Source: Candidatus Eremiobacterota bacterium (GTDB taxonomy: Bacteria; Vulcanimicrobiota; Vulcanimicrobiia; Vulcanimicrobiales; Vulcanimicrobiaceae). From it: DNA of 64,000 nucleotides. The stretch is taken from assembly GCA_019235885.1 (NCBI GenBank), contig JAFAKB010000020.1:48718-112717 (forward strand), read 5' to 3'. The position numbers and the translations under genes were made by a program. Shown one piece after another: positions 48,241 through 56,960 of this stretch (its first letter is position 1; every line of letters starts with the position of its first letter). A model generated the notes under the pieces. It was not told the origin of the DNA. It did no database searches and saw nothing but the letters and a program-made list of their open reading frames with translations.

Positions 48241-49186
48241 CGGCTCGCTGCCGCGCCTCGCGATCGTCTGCGTCGCCGTCGTCGTCGCGCTCGCCGTGCT
48301 GCCGCGCTTCACCGGGGTGTTCGTGCAGGCGACGCTCGCGGACGTCTTCATGGTCGGGACGTTCGCGATCGCGCTGAACCTGATCGCCGGCTACGGCGGC
48401 TATCCGGCGTTCGGCAACGTCGTGTTCTTCGGGCTCGGCGCGTACGCGACCGGCGTCGCCCAAGCGAATCTTCATCTGCCGTTCGCCGCCGGGTGCCTCG
48501 CCGCCGTCATGCTCAGCACGCTGGTCGCCGTCGCCGTCGGCCCGCTGTTCTTCCGGCTGCGCGGGCACTACTTCGCGATCGGGACGCTCGGGCTCAACGG
48601 CGCGGTCGCGCAATTGGTCACCAATCTCCCGCTCGCCGGCGGTGCGAAAGGGCTCTCGCTCCCGCTGCCGGCGGGGACGCCCGCGACGATCGCGACATTC
48701 TTCTACGAGGTGTTTTTGCTTGTGCTCGTCGTCGCGCTCGCCGCCGCGGTGTGGGTGGACCGGGGCCGGCTCGGCTACGCGTGCCGCGCGCTGCGCGCGG
48801 GCGACGACGTCGCGCAGAGCCTCGGCGTCGACACGCTGCGCACGAAGGTCGCGCTGTGGGCCATGAGCGCCGCGCTGACCGGGCTGATCGGCGCGGTCTA
48901 CGCGTACTCGGTGAACTACATCGAGCCGCCCGACGTCTTCAGCCTGGGGCTTTCCGTGAAGGCGTTCGTGATCATGCTCCTCGGGGGAACCGCCTCGCTG
49001 CTCGGCCCGCTCGTCGCCGCGTTCTTCGTCGAAGGCGCCGTCACGCTGACGCAGCACTACTTCCTGAACTACGACGTCGGGGTGCTGGGGCTCATCGTGA
49101 TCGCGGCGGTGGTCTTCTTTCCGCGCGGCGCCTCGGCGTTCGTGCGCGACCGGTTCTTCGCGCGCCGCAGCGGGGCGGCGCGATGA
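48227..49186 (+). CDS. Liv-type ABC transporter permease (LivM-like)
   Basis: A 319-residue partner permease. ALNLIAGYGGYPAFGNVVFFGLGAYA is the LivM signature region; GYACRALRAGDDVAQSLGVD is the coupling loop and VIMLLGGTASLLGPLVAAF follows. I chose ATG 48227, overlapping the LivH stop; the frame extends upstream but in Cys/Ser-rich shadow sequence. Confidence 0.92.
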   Translation: MRRSSGSLPRLAIVCVAVVVALAVLPRFTGVFVQATLADVFMVGTFAIALNLIAGYGGYPAFGNVVFFGLGAYATGVAQANLHLPFAAGCLAAVMLSTLVAVAVGPLFFRLRGHYFAIGTLGLNGAVAQLVTNLPLAGGAKGLSLPLPAGTPATIATFFYEVFLLVLVVALAAAVWVDRGRLGYACRALRAGDDVAQSLGVDTLRTKVALWAMSAALTGLIGAVYAYSVNYIEPPDVFSLGLSVKAFVIMLLGGTASLLGPLVAAFFVEGAVTLTQHYFLNYDVGVLGLIVIAAVVFFPRGASAFVRDRFFARRSGAAR

Positions 49187-49902
49187 GCGCGCTGCTCGAG
49201 GCGACCGCGTTGCGCGCCGGATACGGCGAGCTCGAGATCGTCCACGGCGTCGACCTCCGCGTCGAGGCCGGCGAATGGGTCGCGCTGGTCGGCGTCGCGG
49301 GGGCCGGCAAGTCCACGTTGATGAACGCGATCGCCGGGACGGTGCCGCTGCGCGGCGGAACGCTGCGCTTTGCCGCGACGGAGCTCGCCGGCCGCGCCGT
49401 GCACGAGCGGGTCCGGCTCGGGATCGCGCTCGTCCCGCAGGGCCGCCGGCTGTTCGCGGGGATGAGCGTCGAAGAGAATCTCGTCGCGGGCGGTCACGTC
49501 CGTTCGTCGCGCGGCGCCGTCGCCGATGCCGCGGAGCGCGCGTACGCGCTCTTCCCGCGCCTGCGCGAGCGCCGCCGCCAAATCGTCGGCACGCTGAGCG
49601 GCGGGGAGCAGCAGATGTGCGCGATCGCGCGCGCGCTGATGGCGGGGCCGCGGCTGCTGCTGATCGACGAGCTCTCGCTGGGACTCGCGCCGATTGTCGT
49701 CGACGACCTGCTCGAGGCGCTCGAGCGGATCCGCCGCGACGGCACGGCGCTGCTCGTCGTCGAGCAGGACGTCGACGCGGCGCTGCGCTACGCGACGCGC
49801 GCGTACGTCATGCAGCTCGGAACGATCGTGCTCTCCGGTGCGTCGACCGACGTGCGCGCGGATCCCGGCTTCGGCGCCTCGTACATGGGGATCGCCGGAT
49901 GA
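49183..49902 (+). CDS. Liv-type ABC transporter ATPase (LivF-like)
   Basis: A 239-residue ATP-binding subunit. Walker A reads GVAGAGKST rather than the usual GPNGAGKTT, still with the essential Gly-Lys-Ser/Thr. The signature LSGGEQQM and Walker B LLLIDELSLGLAP are intact. Placing it first of the ATPase pair (LivF before LivG) is the reverse of the E. coli order. ATG in the LivM stop (ATGA). Confidence 0.92.
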   Translation: MSALLEATALRAGYGELEIVHGVDLRVEAGEWVALVGVAGAGKSTLMNAIAGTVPLRGGTLRFAATELAGRAVHERVRLGIALVPQGRRLFAGMSVEENLVAGGHVRSSRGAVADAAERAYALFPRLRERRRQIVGTLSGGEQQMCAIARALMAGPRLLLIDELSLGLAPIVVDDLLEALERIRRDGTALLVVEQDVDAALRYATRAYVMQLGTIVLSGASTDVRADPGFGASYMGIAG

Positions 49903-50657
49903 GCGCGCTCGCGCTGGCCGCGCCGATCCTCGACGTGCGCGGCGTGGTCGTGAGCTACGGCCGTCTGCAGGCGCTGGCCGGCGTCTCGCTCGCCGTCCAG
50001 CGCGGCGAAATCGTCGGCGTGATCGGCCCGAACGGCGCCGGGAAGTCGACGCTCGTCGACGTGATCGCCGGGCGGACGCCGCCGTCGCGCGGCGACGTGC
50101 TGCTCGACGGCGTCTCGACGCGCGGGCTGCGCGCGTTCCGCGTCGCGCGCCGCGGCATCGCGCGGACGTTCCAGATCGCGCACCCCTTCCGCGACGCGAC
50201 CGTCCTCGACAGCGTCGTCGTCGCCGTGCTCGCGCAGAGCGCCGAGCTGCGCGCCGCGCGCGAGCGCGCGCTCGAGATGCTGCGCCTCGTCGACCTTGCC
50301 GAGCACGCCGATGTGCTCGCGGAGCATCTGGACGTGGCGCGGCGCAAGCGGCTGCAGGTCGCGCAGGCGCTTGCGCTGCGCCCACGGCTGCTGCTGCTCG
50401 ACGAGATCATGGCGGGACTCCCGCCGGGCGAGATCGACGCGTTCGTCGCGCTGGTCCGGCGGATCAACGCGGCCGGAACCGCGATCCTCGTGGTCGAGCA
50501 CGTCATGCGGGCGATCCAGGCGCTCGCGCACCGCATCGTCGTCCTGCACCACGGCGAGAAGATCGCCGACGATCCTCCGGACCGGGTGTTCCGCGACCCG
50601 GCCGTGATGAAGGCGTACTTGGGCCCGCGCTTCGGCGGCTCGCTCGGGCTCGCGTGA
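49899..50657 (+). CDS. Liv-type ABC transporter ATPase (LivG-like)
   Basis: A 252-residue ATPase. Walker A GPNGAGKST is normal and RTFQIAHPFRDATVLDSV is the LivG-like Q-loop region. The C-loop is unusual: LDVARRKRLQVAQAL replaces the LSxGxxR pattern, with the Ser-Gly-Gly lost, although this LivG group often has L-x-x-x-x-x-K/R-R-L-E/Q. Walker B LLLLDEIMAGL is intact. ATG overlaps the LivF stop. Confidence 0.92.
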   Translation: MSALALAAPILDVRGVVVSYGRLQALAGVSLAVQRGEIVGVIGPNGAGKSTLVDVIAGRTPPSRGDVLLDGVSTRGLRAFRVARRGIARTFQIAHPFRDATVLDSVVVAVLAQSAELRAARERALEMLRLVDLAEHADVLAEHLDVARRKRLQVAQALALRPRLLLLDEIMAGLPPGEIDAFVALVRRINAAGTAILVVEHVMRAIQALAHRIVVLHHGEKIADDPPDRVFRDPAVMKAYLGPRFGGSLGLA

Positions 50658-52516
50658 ACGGCGCGACGATCGTTCCGCCGCCCGCGGCCGCGGCTTCGTG
50701 GTATTCGATCGGGGATGCCGACGCGTGGCGCGACGCGGCGAGCGCCGATCGTCAGGCGTACTGGGCGTCGTTCGTCGACGGCTTCGTGTGGTCGCACCGC
50801 CCCTCGCAGGTGTTCGAGGGTTCGCTGCGCGAGCCGCACTGGTTCGCCGACGGCGAGCTGAACGTCACCGAGTCGTGCCTCGACCGCCACGCCGCCTCCC
50901 ATCCCGATGCGATCGCGTATCACTACGAGCGCGAGGACGGCGCGTCGCGCGGCATCTCGTACGCGGAGCTGCTCGACGAGGTGAACCGCCTCGCCGGCGC
51001 GCTGCGCGCCGACGGGATCGGCCGCGGCGACCGCGTCGTCATCTCCATCCCGCTCTCGATCGAGGCGATCGTCGCGATGCTTGCCTGCGCGCGGTTGGGC
51101 GCGATCCACTGCGTCGTCTTCGCCGGCCTTGGCAGCGACGCGCTCGCCGAACGGATCCGCGACGTGGGCGCGCGCTGCGTGCTTGCGGGCGACGTCACGT
51201 TCCGGCGCGGGCGCGCGATCGATCTGCGGCCGATCCTGAGCGCCGCGCTCGCCGGCACGCCGTCGGTCGAGCGCGTGGTGCTGTGGCGCCGCGGGCCGGA
51301 GGGACCGCCGCTGCACCCGCGCGAGGCCGACTGGGAGGCGTACCGCGCCGGCGCGACGCCGGTGCGCTCGGCGACGATCGTCGCGGCCGAGGCGCCGCTG
51401 TTCATCCTGCACACCAGCGGAACGACCGGGAAGCCGAAGGGGATCGTGCACGGGCACGGCGGGTTCTTGGTCGGCGCCGCGTCGATCTTCGCCGCGATGA
51501 CGGGGCTGACGCCGGACGACGTCTTCCTCTGCACGAGCGACGTCGGCTGGATGACCGGCCACATGCAGATGGTCTACGGTGCGCTCGCGAACCGCTATTG
51601 CAGCGTGATCCGCGAGGGCGCGCCCGATCATCCCGCGGGCGACGCCACGTACGAGCTCGTCGAGCGCCGCCGAATCACGCAGATCTACACGACGCCGACC
51701 TACGCGCGCATGCTGTTGCGCGCCGGCGCCGCTGCGGCGCAACGCTACGATCTCTCCTCGCTGCGCGCGATCTACCTCGGCGGCGAACCGCTCAACGCGC
51801 CGGTATGGCGCTTCTTGTTCGAGGACGTCGGCCGCGGACGCGTCGCAGTCTGCCAGCACTGGGGCCAGACGGAGACCGGTGCGCCGAGCCTCGGCTTTCT
51901 CCCGACCGAGCCGATCCGGCCGGAACGCACGGGGCGGGGGTTCGGCCCGCTTGCGTTCGATGTCGTCGACGGGGAAGGCCGCACGCTGCCGGCCGGCACC
52001 CAGGGCCCGTTCGTGATGCGCGCTCCGTGGCCGCACATGTTCACCGGTGTGTGGAACGATCCCGAACGGTTCGCGGCGTACTTCGAGCGGATCCCGGGCT
52101 GCTACGAGACCGGCGACGTCGCGCGCCGCGACGACGAGGGATACTTCGAGGTGATCGGGCGCGCGGACGACATGTTCAACGTTGCCGGGCATCTGCTCGC
52201 GCCCGCGTCGATCGAAACCGCACTGCTCGCGCACCCTGCGTGCGGTGAGGCGGCGGCGATCGGGATCCCCGACGCGCTGCGCGGCGAGGTCGTCAAAGCG
52301 TTCGTCGTGCTGCGCGAGGGCTATGCGCCGACCGACGCGCTGCGGTTGGAGCTGAGAACCGCCGTCGCGCAACGCGCTGGGCCGATCGCGGCGCCCGCCG
52401 TCCTCGATTTCGTCGCGGCGATTCCGAAGACGCGGAGCGGGAAGATCATGCGACGCTTCCTGCGCGCGCGAGAGCTCGGGACCGATCCCGGCGATATGTC
52501 CACGGCGGAGGATTGA
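50654..52516 (+). CDS. acyl-CoA synthetase, AMP-forming (acetyl/propionyl-CoA synthetase-like)
   Basis: A 620-residue ANL-superfamily ligase that activates a carboxylic acid as acyl-CoA. The P-loop HTSGTTGKPKGI, TSDVGWMTGH (as in Acs, TADVGWVTGH), YETGDVARRD and the C-terminal PKTRSGKIMRR with the acetylatable Lys are present. Overall architecture follows acetyl-CoA synthetase rather than benzoate-CoA ligase, so a short acyl product of ring cleavage is a good guess. GTG in the LivG stop (GTGA). It is the last gene of the operon. Confidence 0.9.
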   Translation: MNGATIVPPPAAAASWYSIGDADAWRDAASADRQAYWASFVDGFVWSHRPSQVFEGSLREPHWFADGELNVTESCLDRHAASHPDAIAYHYEREDGASRGISYAELLDEVNRLAGALRADGIGRGDRVVISIPLSIEAIVAMLACARLGAIHCVVFAGLGSDALAERIRDVGARCVLAGDVTFRRGRAIDLRPILSAALAGTPSVERVVLWRRGPEGPPLHPREADWEAYRAGATPVRSATIVAAEAPLFILHTSGTTGKPKGIVHGHGGFLVGAASIFAAMTGLTPDDVFLCTSDVGWMTGHMQMVYGALANRYCSVIREGAPDHPAGDATYELVERRRITQIYTTPTYARMLLRAGAAAAQRYDLSSLRAIYLGGEPLNAPVWRFLFEDVGRGRVAVCQHWGQTETGAPSLGFLPTEPIRPERTGRGFGPLAFDVVDGEGRTLPAGTQGPFVMRAPWPHMFTGVWNDPERFAAYFERIPGCYETGDVARRDDEGYFEVIGRADDMFNVAGHLLAPASIETALLAHPACGEAAAIGIPDALRGEVVKAFVVLREGYAPTDALRLELRTAVAQRAGPIAAPAVLDFVAAIPKTRSGKIMRRFLRARELGTDPGDMSTAED

Positions 52517-52535
52517 CCAGCCTCGTGACGCGCCC

Positions 52536-52943
52536 CTAACGGCGAAGCGCGATCGCCTCGATCTCCACCCGCGCGCCGCGCGGGAGCGCCGCGACGGCGA
52601 CCGTCGAGCGCGCCGGTTTCGGGCCGTCCTCGAACGACTCGCCGTAGACGCCGTTCACCGCACGGAAGTCGTCCATGTCGATCAGGAAGATCGTCGTCTT
52701 GACGACGTCGGCGAACGTCAGCCCCGCGGCTGCGAGCACCGCGGCCAGGTTCGCCATCACCTGGCGCGTCTGGGCTTCGATCCCGCCGTCGACGAGCTGT
52801 CCGCTCGCCGGATCGAGCCCGATCTGCCCGGAGGTGAAGACGTATCCGCCGGCCGCGACCGCCTGCGAGTACGGGCCGATCGCCTCGGGCGCGGCGACGG
52901 TGTGGATCGTCTCGCGGCCGCTCAGCAGCTCACGCGGATTCAT
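52536..52943 (-). CDS. RidA-family (YjgF/UK114) protein
   Basis: A 135-residue RidA-fold protein. GPYSQAVAAGGYVFTSGQIGLDP, R112 (PARSTV, the canonical imine-binding Arg) and E128 (VEIEAI) are present, so enamine/imine deaminase activity is likely. It forms homotrimers in the cytoplasm. Its ATG overlaps the stop of the aldo/keto reductase (4 bases), suggesting the two act together. It converges on the acyl-CoA synthetase gene with only a 19-base gap and no visible terminator. Confidence 0.9.
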   Translation of the reverse strand: MNPRELLSGRETIHTVAAPEAIGPYSQAVAAGGYVFTSGQIGLDPASGQLVDGGIEAQTRQVMANLAAVLAAAGLTFADVVKTTIFLIDMDDFRAVNGVYGESFEDGPKPARSTVAVAALPRGARVEIEAIALRR

Positions 52944-53983
52944 GCGTGCGTTCCGGCGAGCGTCTCGGCCGGCGGATCCATCGTGCCCTTGTAGCGCATC
53001 GTCTCCGGACCGGCGCCGAAGTTCGTCTGGCGCAATTCCGCGATGCGCGCGAGCTCGTCCGCGGTCAGCCGCGGCGTATCCGGCGCGGCGGCGAACTCGC
53101 GCAGCTGCTCGCGGTCGTAGATGTTCGGAAGCACCGTCATCACACGCGGCTCGGCGAGCAGCCATTGGATCGCGGCTTGTCCGAGCGTGCGGCCCGGCGC
53201 TTCGAGAAAGCGCAGCGTCTCGACTTTCTGCACGCCGTTGATCAGCCAGGAGCGCGGGCGGTGGCTGCGGTGATCGCTCGGCGGGAACACCGTCTCCTTC
53301 GTGTACTTCCCTTCGAGCATCCCGGAGCTGTGCGGGACGCGGATGAAGTACGTCGTCTCGGTCCCGAACGTGTTCGCCGCGTCGACCATCTCGTCCCCGG
53401 GGAACTGCTCGAGCATGTTCCAGATCATCTGGACCACGGGCGCGTTGATCCGCGCGGCTTCGATCCCTTCCCACAGCCAGCCGATCGCGGGTCCTAGCGC
53501 GATCCCCCAGGTTCGAATCTTCCCTTCGGCCTTGAACCGCTCGAGCAGCTCGATCAGCGTGCCGTCCTTGACCTGTTCCATCCGCGCGTTGTGCATCTGC
53601 CAGACGTCGATGTAGTCGGTCTGCAGACGCTTCAGCGACTGTTCGAGCGCGAAGCGCACGAACTCCGGCGAGAAGTCTTGCTCGATCTCGTTCTGGCCTT
53701 TGCGCTCGCCGGCGTGATGGTACCAGTCGTAGCCGAACTTCGTCGCGTATACGACTTGGTCGCGCCGGTGCGCGAACGCTTTGGCGAGCTGCTCCTCGCT
53801 GCGCCCGTTGCCGTACGTGTCGGCGGCATCGAACGTCGTGATCCCCAAATCGAGCGCCTCGTGCAGCATCGCGACGGCGTCGTCGTCGGTTTTCTCGCCC
53901 CACCATCCGGTCGAGGTCGTCCACAAGCCGAAGCCGACCTCGCTCACGGTGACCTCGGTGTTGGGAAGGGTGCGATACTTCAT
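52940..53983 (-). CDS. aldo/keto reductase
   Basis: A 347-residue NAD(P)H-dependent oxidoreductase with a TIM barrel. The catalytic tetrad is visible as D52, Y57 (FDAADTYGNG), K82 (YATKFGY) and H131 (VWQMHNA). The ATG at 53983 has AAAGGAG upstream, and the MKYRTLPNTEVTVSEVGFG start is typical; a longer upstream reading is Arg-rich and unlike the family. The substrate is unknown. Divergent from the decarboxylase. Confidence 0.92.
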   Translation of the reverse strand: MKYRTLPNTEVTVSEVGFGLWTTSTGWWGEKTDDDAVAMLHEALDLGITTFDAADTYGNGRSEEQLAKAFAHRRDQVVYATKFGYDWYHHAGERKGQNEIEQDFSPEFVRFALEQSLKRLQTDYIDVWQMHNARMEQVKDGTLIELLERFKAEGKIRTWGIALGPAIGWLWEGIEAARINAPVVQMIWNMLEQFPGDEMVDAANTFGTETTYFIRVPHSSGMLEGKYTKETVFPPSDHRSHRPRSWLINGVQKVETLRFLEAPGRTLGQAAIQWLLAEPRVMTVLPNIYDREQLREFAAAPDTPRLTADELARIAELRQTNFGAGPETMRYKGTMDPPAETLAGTHA

Positions 53984-54066
53984 GCCGGCTCCTTTGGCGC
54001 TGCGGAACGGGCGAAGGTTCGGGACGCGGCGGACGGTTCCCCGGCCACGGCGGCGAATCGCGCCGC

Positions 54067-55512
54067 ATGACCACGCCCGAACCCGGCCTGTTCGGCGACG
54101 CGCTCGCCCGCGTCGCCGCTTGGATCGACGAGTACTACCGCGACCCGTACCGCTTCGCGGTCCTCTCGCGCGCGCAGCCGGGCGACCTCGTGCGCGCGCT
54201 GCCGGCGCATGCACCGCTGGAGGGCGAACCGTTCGAGCGTATCTTCGCCGACTTCGAGCGCTTCGTCGTCCCCGGGATCACGCACTGGAACCACCCGCGC
54301 TTCTTCGCGTACTTCGCGATCAGCGCGGCGCCCGTGACCGTCCTCGCCGAAGCGCTCGCCGCGGCGCTCGACGTGAACGCGATGCTCTGGCGCACTTCGC
54401 CGGCGGCGACGGAGCTCGAGGACGTCACGCTCGGCTGGCTGCGCGAGATGATGGGACTCCCCGCGGCGTTTCACGGGATCGTCTACGACACCGCCTCGAC
54501 CGGCGGCTTCACCGCGCTCGCCGCCGCGCGCGAGTCGCTCGAGCTCGACATTCGCGCGCGCGGGATGGCCGGCCGAAGCGATCTGCCGGCGCTGCGCGTG
54601 TACGTCACGGAGCACACGCACTCGCACGTCGAGAAAGGCGCGATCGCGCTCGGGATCGGCCGCGAGAACGTGCTGAAGATACCGGTCGACGAAACGTTCG
54701 CGATGCGTCCCGACGCGTTGGCGCGCGCGATCGACGAGGACCGTGCAGCGGGGCGGATCCCGATGTGCGCGGTCGCCACCGTCGGCACCACCTCGACGAC
54801 CTCGAGCGATCCGGTCGCGGCGATTCGCGCGCTGACGCGCGAGCGCGGCGTGTGGCTGCACGTCGACGCGGCGTATGCCGGACCGGCCGCGATCTTGCCG
54901 GAGTTTCGCTACCTACTCGATCCGGCGCACGAGGCCGACTCGATCGTGGTGAACCCGCACAAGTGGCTGTTCGTTCCGGTCGACCTGTCGGTGCTGTACG
55001 TGCGCGACCCCGAGCTGCTGCGGCGCACGTTCAGCTTGGCGTCCGACGTGCTCGCGACGACGGAAACGGGCGTGCACAACTACATGGACTACGGTCTGCA
55101 GCTCGGCCGCCGTTTCCGTGCGCTCAAGCTGTGGTTCGCGCTGCGCACGTACGGCGTGCGCGGCATCCAAGCGCGGCTGCGCAACCACATCGCGCTCGCG
55201 CAGGAGCTCGCCGCGTGGATCACGTCCGAACCGGACTGGGAGGTCGCTGCGCCGCACCCGCTCTCGGTCGTCTGCTTTCGCTACGTCCCCGAGGGCGCGC
55301 AGGACGCGGAGGCGGTCGACGCGCTGAACGTTGCGATCATGGACGCGGTGAATGCGAGCGGCGAAGCGTTTCTGTCCTCGACGCGGCTGCACGGCCGCCT
55401 CGTGCTGCGCATCGCGATCGGCAACGAGCGCACGACGCGCGAGGACGTCCGCGCGGTGTGGGAGCTGCTGCGCGCGGAAGCGGCAAAACGCCGGCCGCTG
55501 CCGGCTATCTAG
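54067..55512 (+). CDS. PLP-dependent aromatic-L-amino-acid decarboxylase-like
   Basis: A 481-residue group II decarboxylase. THWNHPRFFAYF near residue 72, T-E-H-T-H-S-H at 181-187, D267 (HVDAAYA) and the PLP Lys K299 (NPHKWLF) match the tyrosine/tryptophan/dopa decarboxylases. The product would be an arylamine such as tyramine or tryptamine and CO2. An 83-base intergenic region separates it from the divergent aldo/keto reductase. Substrate choice among aromatic amino acids is not determined. Confidence 0.9.
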   Translation: MTTPEPGLFGDALARVAAWIDEYYRDPYRFAVLSRAQPGDLVRALPAHAPLEGEPFERIFADFERFVVPGITHWNHPRFFAYFAISAAPVTVLAEALAAALDVNAMLWRTSPAATELEDVTLGWLREMMGLPAAFHGIVYDTASTGGFTALAAARESLELDIRARGMAGRSDLPALRVYVTEHTHSHVEKGAIALGIGRENVLKIPVDETFAMRPDALARAIDEDRAAGRIPMCAVATVGTTSTTSSDPVAAIRALTRERGVWLHVDAAYAGPAAILPEFRYLLDPAHEADSIVVNPHKWLFVPVDLSVLYVRDPELLRRTFSLASDVLATTETGVHNYMDYGLQLGRRFRALKLWFALRTYGVRGIQARLRNHIALAQELAAWITSEPDWEVAAPHPLSVVCFRYVPEGAQDAEAVDALNVAIMDAVNASGEAFLSSTRLHGRLVLRIAIGNERTTREDVRAVWELLRAEAAKRRPLPAI

Positions 55513-55588
55513 GGCCGAACGCGCGTTCGGGTCCCAGCAGCCGGCCTTCGAACGCGCGTTCGAAAAGCATCGAGCGCCGCGGCGCACA

Positions 55589-56218
55589 ATGCTCCTCGTC
55601 CCGATGCGCGACGAACGGAACGAAGGCCGCGGCCGCTGGCAGATCTCGCCGGCGCGGCGGCTCGCGCTGCGCAGCGAGGACCTCGCGCGCTGCGCCGAGT
55701 GCAAGACGCCGGCGTTCGCTGCGTTCGGCGACCACGTCGCGCTGCGCGCGTGGATCCTCGAGCACCGCAAGGAGCTCGCCGCCGAGCTGCGCGACTACTT
55801 TCGCAAGAACCCCGAGCTGCATCCGCGCCCCGACCACTGGTTCGGTTTGCTGACGATGCAGCTGCGCGCCGAAGTCGTGCTCGCGTGGGAGCGTTCGGCG
55901 CTCGAGCCCGTGAGCGCGATTCCACTCGATGACGTCGCGGCGCGCGAAGACGCCGGCGCGCTGGTGCCGGAAGCGCTGCGAGCGTTTCTGGTCGACGGCT
56001 TCGTGGCGCCGGTGTGCGGCGCGTGTCGTACGTTGCTGGCGCGACCGCCACGCTCGGCGAACGCCGTGCGCGAGCGCTACGCGCGCTGGTTCTTCGACGG
56101 CGACGCGAAGGCCGCGCAGAGGACCGACCCGGTGCGCTGGGAGCTGCTCGAGGACGCGATCGCGCACTGCCTCATCGGCGAGCGCGATCTTGCGCTCGTC
56201 TCAGAACGCGGCAAATAG
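55589..56218 (+). CDS. hypothetical protein with two CxxC motifs
   Basis: A 209-residue protein I do not recognise. It has CAEC near residue 32 and CGAC near 152, a pair that could bind zinc. The middle is helical and rich in Glu, Arg and Leu (WILEHRKELAAELRDYFRKN). There is no signal peptide or membrane segment. It follows the decarboxylase by 76 bases. Its 3' end overlaps a small convergent gene by 18 bases. The start ATG 55589 is the first after the decarboxylase with sensible protein; the upstream reading looks like shadow. Confidence 0.6.
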   Translation: MLLVPMRDERNEGRGRWQISPARRLALRSEDLARCAECKTPAFAAFGDHVALRAWILEHRKELAAELRDYFRKNPELHPRPDHWFGLLTMQLRAEVVLAWERSALEPVSAIPLDDVAAREDAGALVPEALRAFLVDGFVAPVCGACRTLLARPPRSANAVRERYARWFFDGDAKAAQRTDPVRWELLEDAIAHCLIGERDLALVSERGK

Positions 56219-56446
56219 CGGGCGCACCTTCGCGTCGTCGAACGCCGCCGCCTCGGGCACTTCGATCAGCGTGACGACGTGCGCGGTCGCGATCTCCGCG
56301 CGGTGTGCGACGACGCCGTCGCAGCGCAGGTCGACGCCGACTTCGACGAACGGTGCTCCTGATTCGACCGCCTCGCGTATGCGCTGCGCGTCTGCCGCGT
56401 CGACGACGTAAGTTCCCTTGGTGAGAAAGACGGTGTACTGCGGCAT
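56201..56446 (-). CDS. small conserved-looking hypothetical protein
   Basis: An 81-residue protein (MPQYTVFLTKGTYVVDAADA and onward) with an alternating strand-helix pattern: a two-strand hairpin, a helix DAQRIREAVESG, strands PFVEVGVDLRC and a strand AHVVTLIEV. It looks like a real small alpha/beta protein of unknown role. A GTG at 56455 would add three residues. No clear ribosome binding site. Confidence 0.5.
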   Translation of the reverse strand: MPQYTVFLTKGTYVVDAADAQRIREAVESGAPFVEVGVDLRCDGVVAHRAEIATAHVVTLIEVPEAAAFDDAKVRPLFAAF

Positions 56447-56533
56447 CGCTGGCACCGATGCTACGCCGGGCGGCGGGCACCGTTCTACAAAGTTGTCCGG
56501 AAGTTGGGGCGGCCGGTGTGGAGGCGCTGTGGA

Positions 56534-56558
56534 GGCCGCCGAGTCCGGTCCGGCGGCC
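56534..56558. repeat. strong GC hairpin GGCCGCCG-loop-CGGCGGCC
   Basis: A perfect eight-base inverted repeat (56534-56541 and 56551-56558) with a nine-base loop, in the 183-base intergenic stretch before the broken gene. No T tract follows. It may be a Rho-dependent pause or a regulatory hairpin; no function is proven. Confidence 0.35.
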
Positions 56559-56629
56559 GCCTTCCCGGCGTACTGAGCTAACTCTCATCGCTCTCTCATG
56601 CAAGGGGATGCCGTGCGGGCCTACAAACT

Positions 56630-56960
56630 ATGAAACTAAGCCTAATTCCTTCGGACAAGGAGCTCATGCTCGCTCGCCGGTTCCCGCTCGTCGTCGTCCT
56701 CCTGGTGGTGCTCGTCGTACGTCGCCGCGGTCACCGGCGGGCTCGGCAAGCTCAGCATCGCGGCGCAGGGCGCGCACCGCTCGACCGGCTCGCCGTTCGA
56801 CGGTCTGGTCTTCGGCGATCGGAGCGGGCTGACGTACCAGCACGACGCGGGACAGCGCTGGGCCGGCGAGTACGTGAAGCTCCGCTACGCGCTGAACGAG
56901 CGGATCACGCTGAACACCGGCGGGATCGTCGCCAACCGCGGCAGCGCGCTGACCACGCGG
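56630..56960 (+). pseudogene. frameshifted and truncated gene for an exported protein
   Basis: The gene opens with an ATG (56630 or 56666) and a signal-like stretch (MLARRFPLVVVLLVVLV), then the reading becomes meaningless. Skipping one base near 56690-56720 restores a sensible chain: SSYVAAVTGGLGKLSIAAQG, then FDGLVFGDRSGLTYQHD, WAGEYVKLRYALNERITLNTGG and IVANRGSALTT. This looks like a surface or beta-rich domain. The chain ends abruptly near 56955, where the convergent phosphatidylcholine synthase begins. One frameshift plus loss of the 3' end indicates a decayed gene, or an assembly error; either way it is not intact here. Confidence 0.6.
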
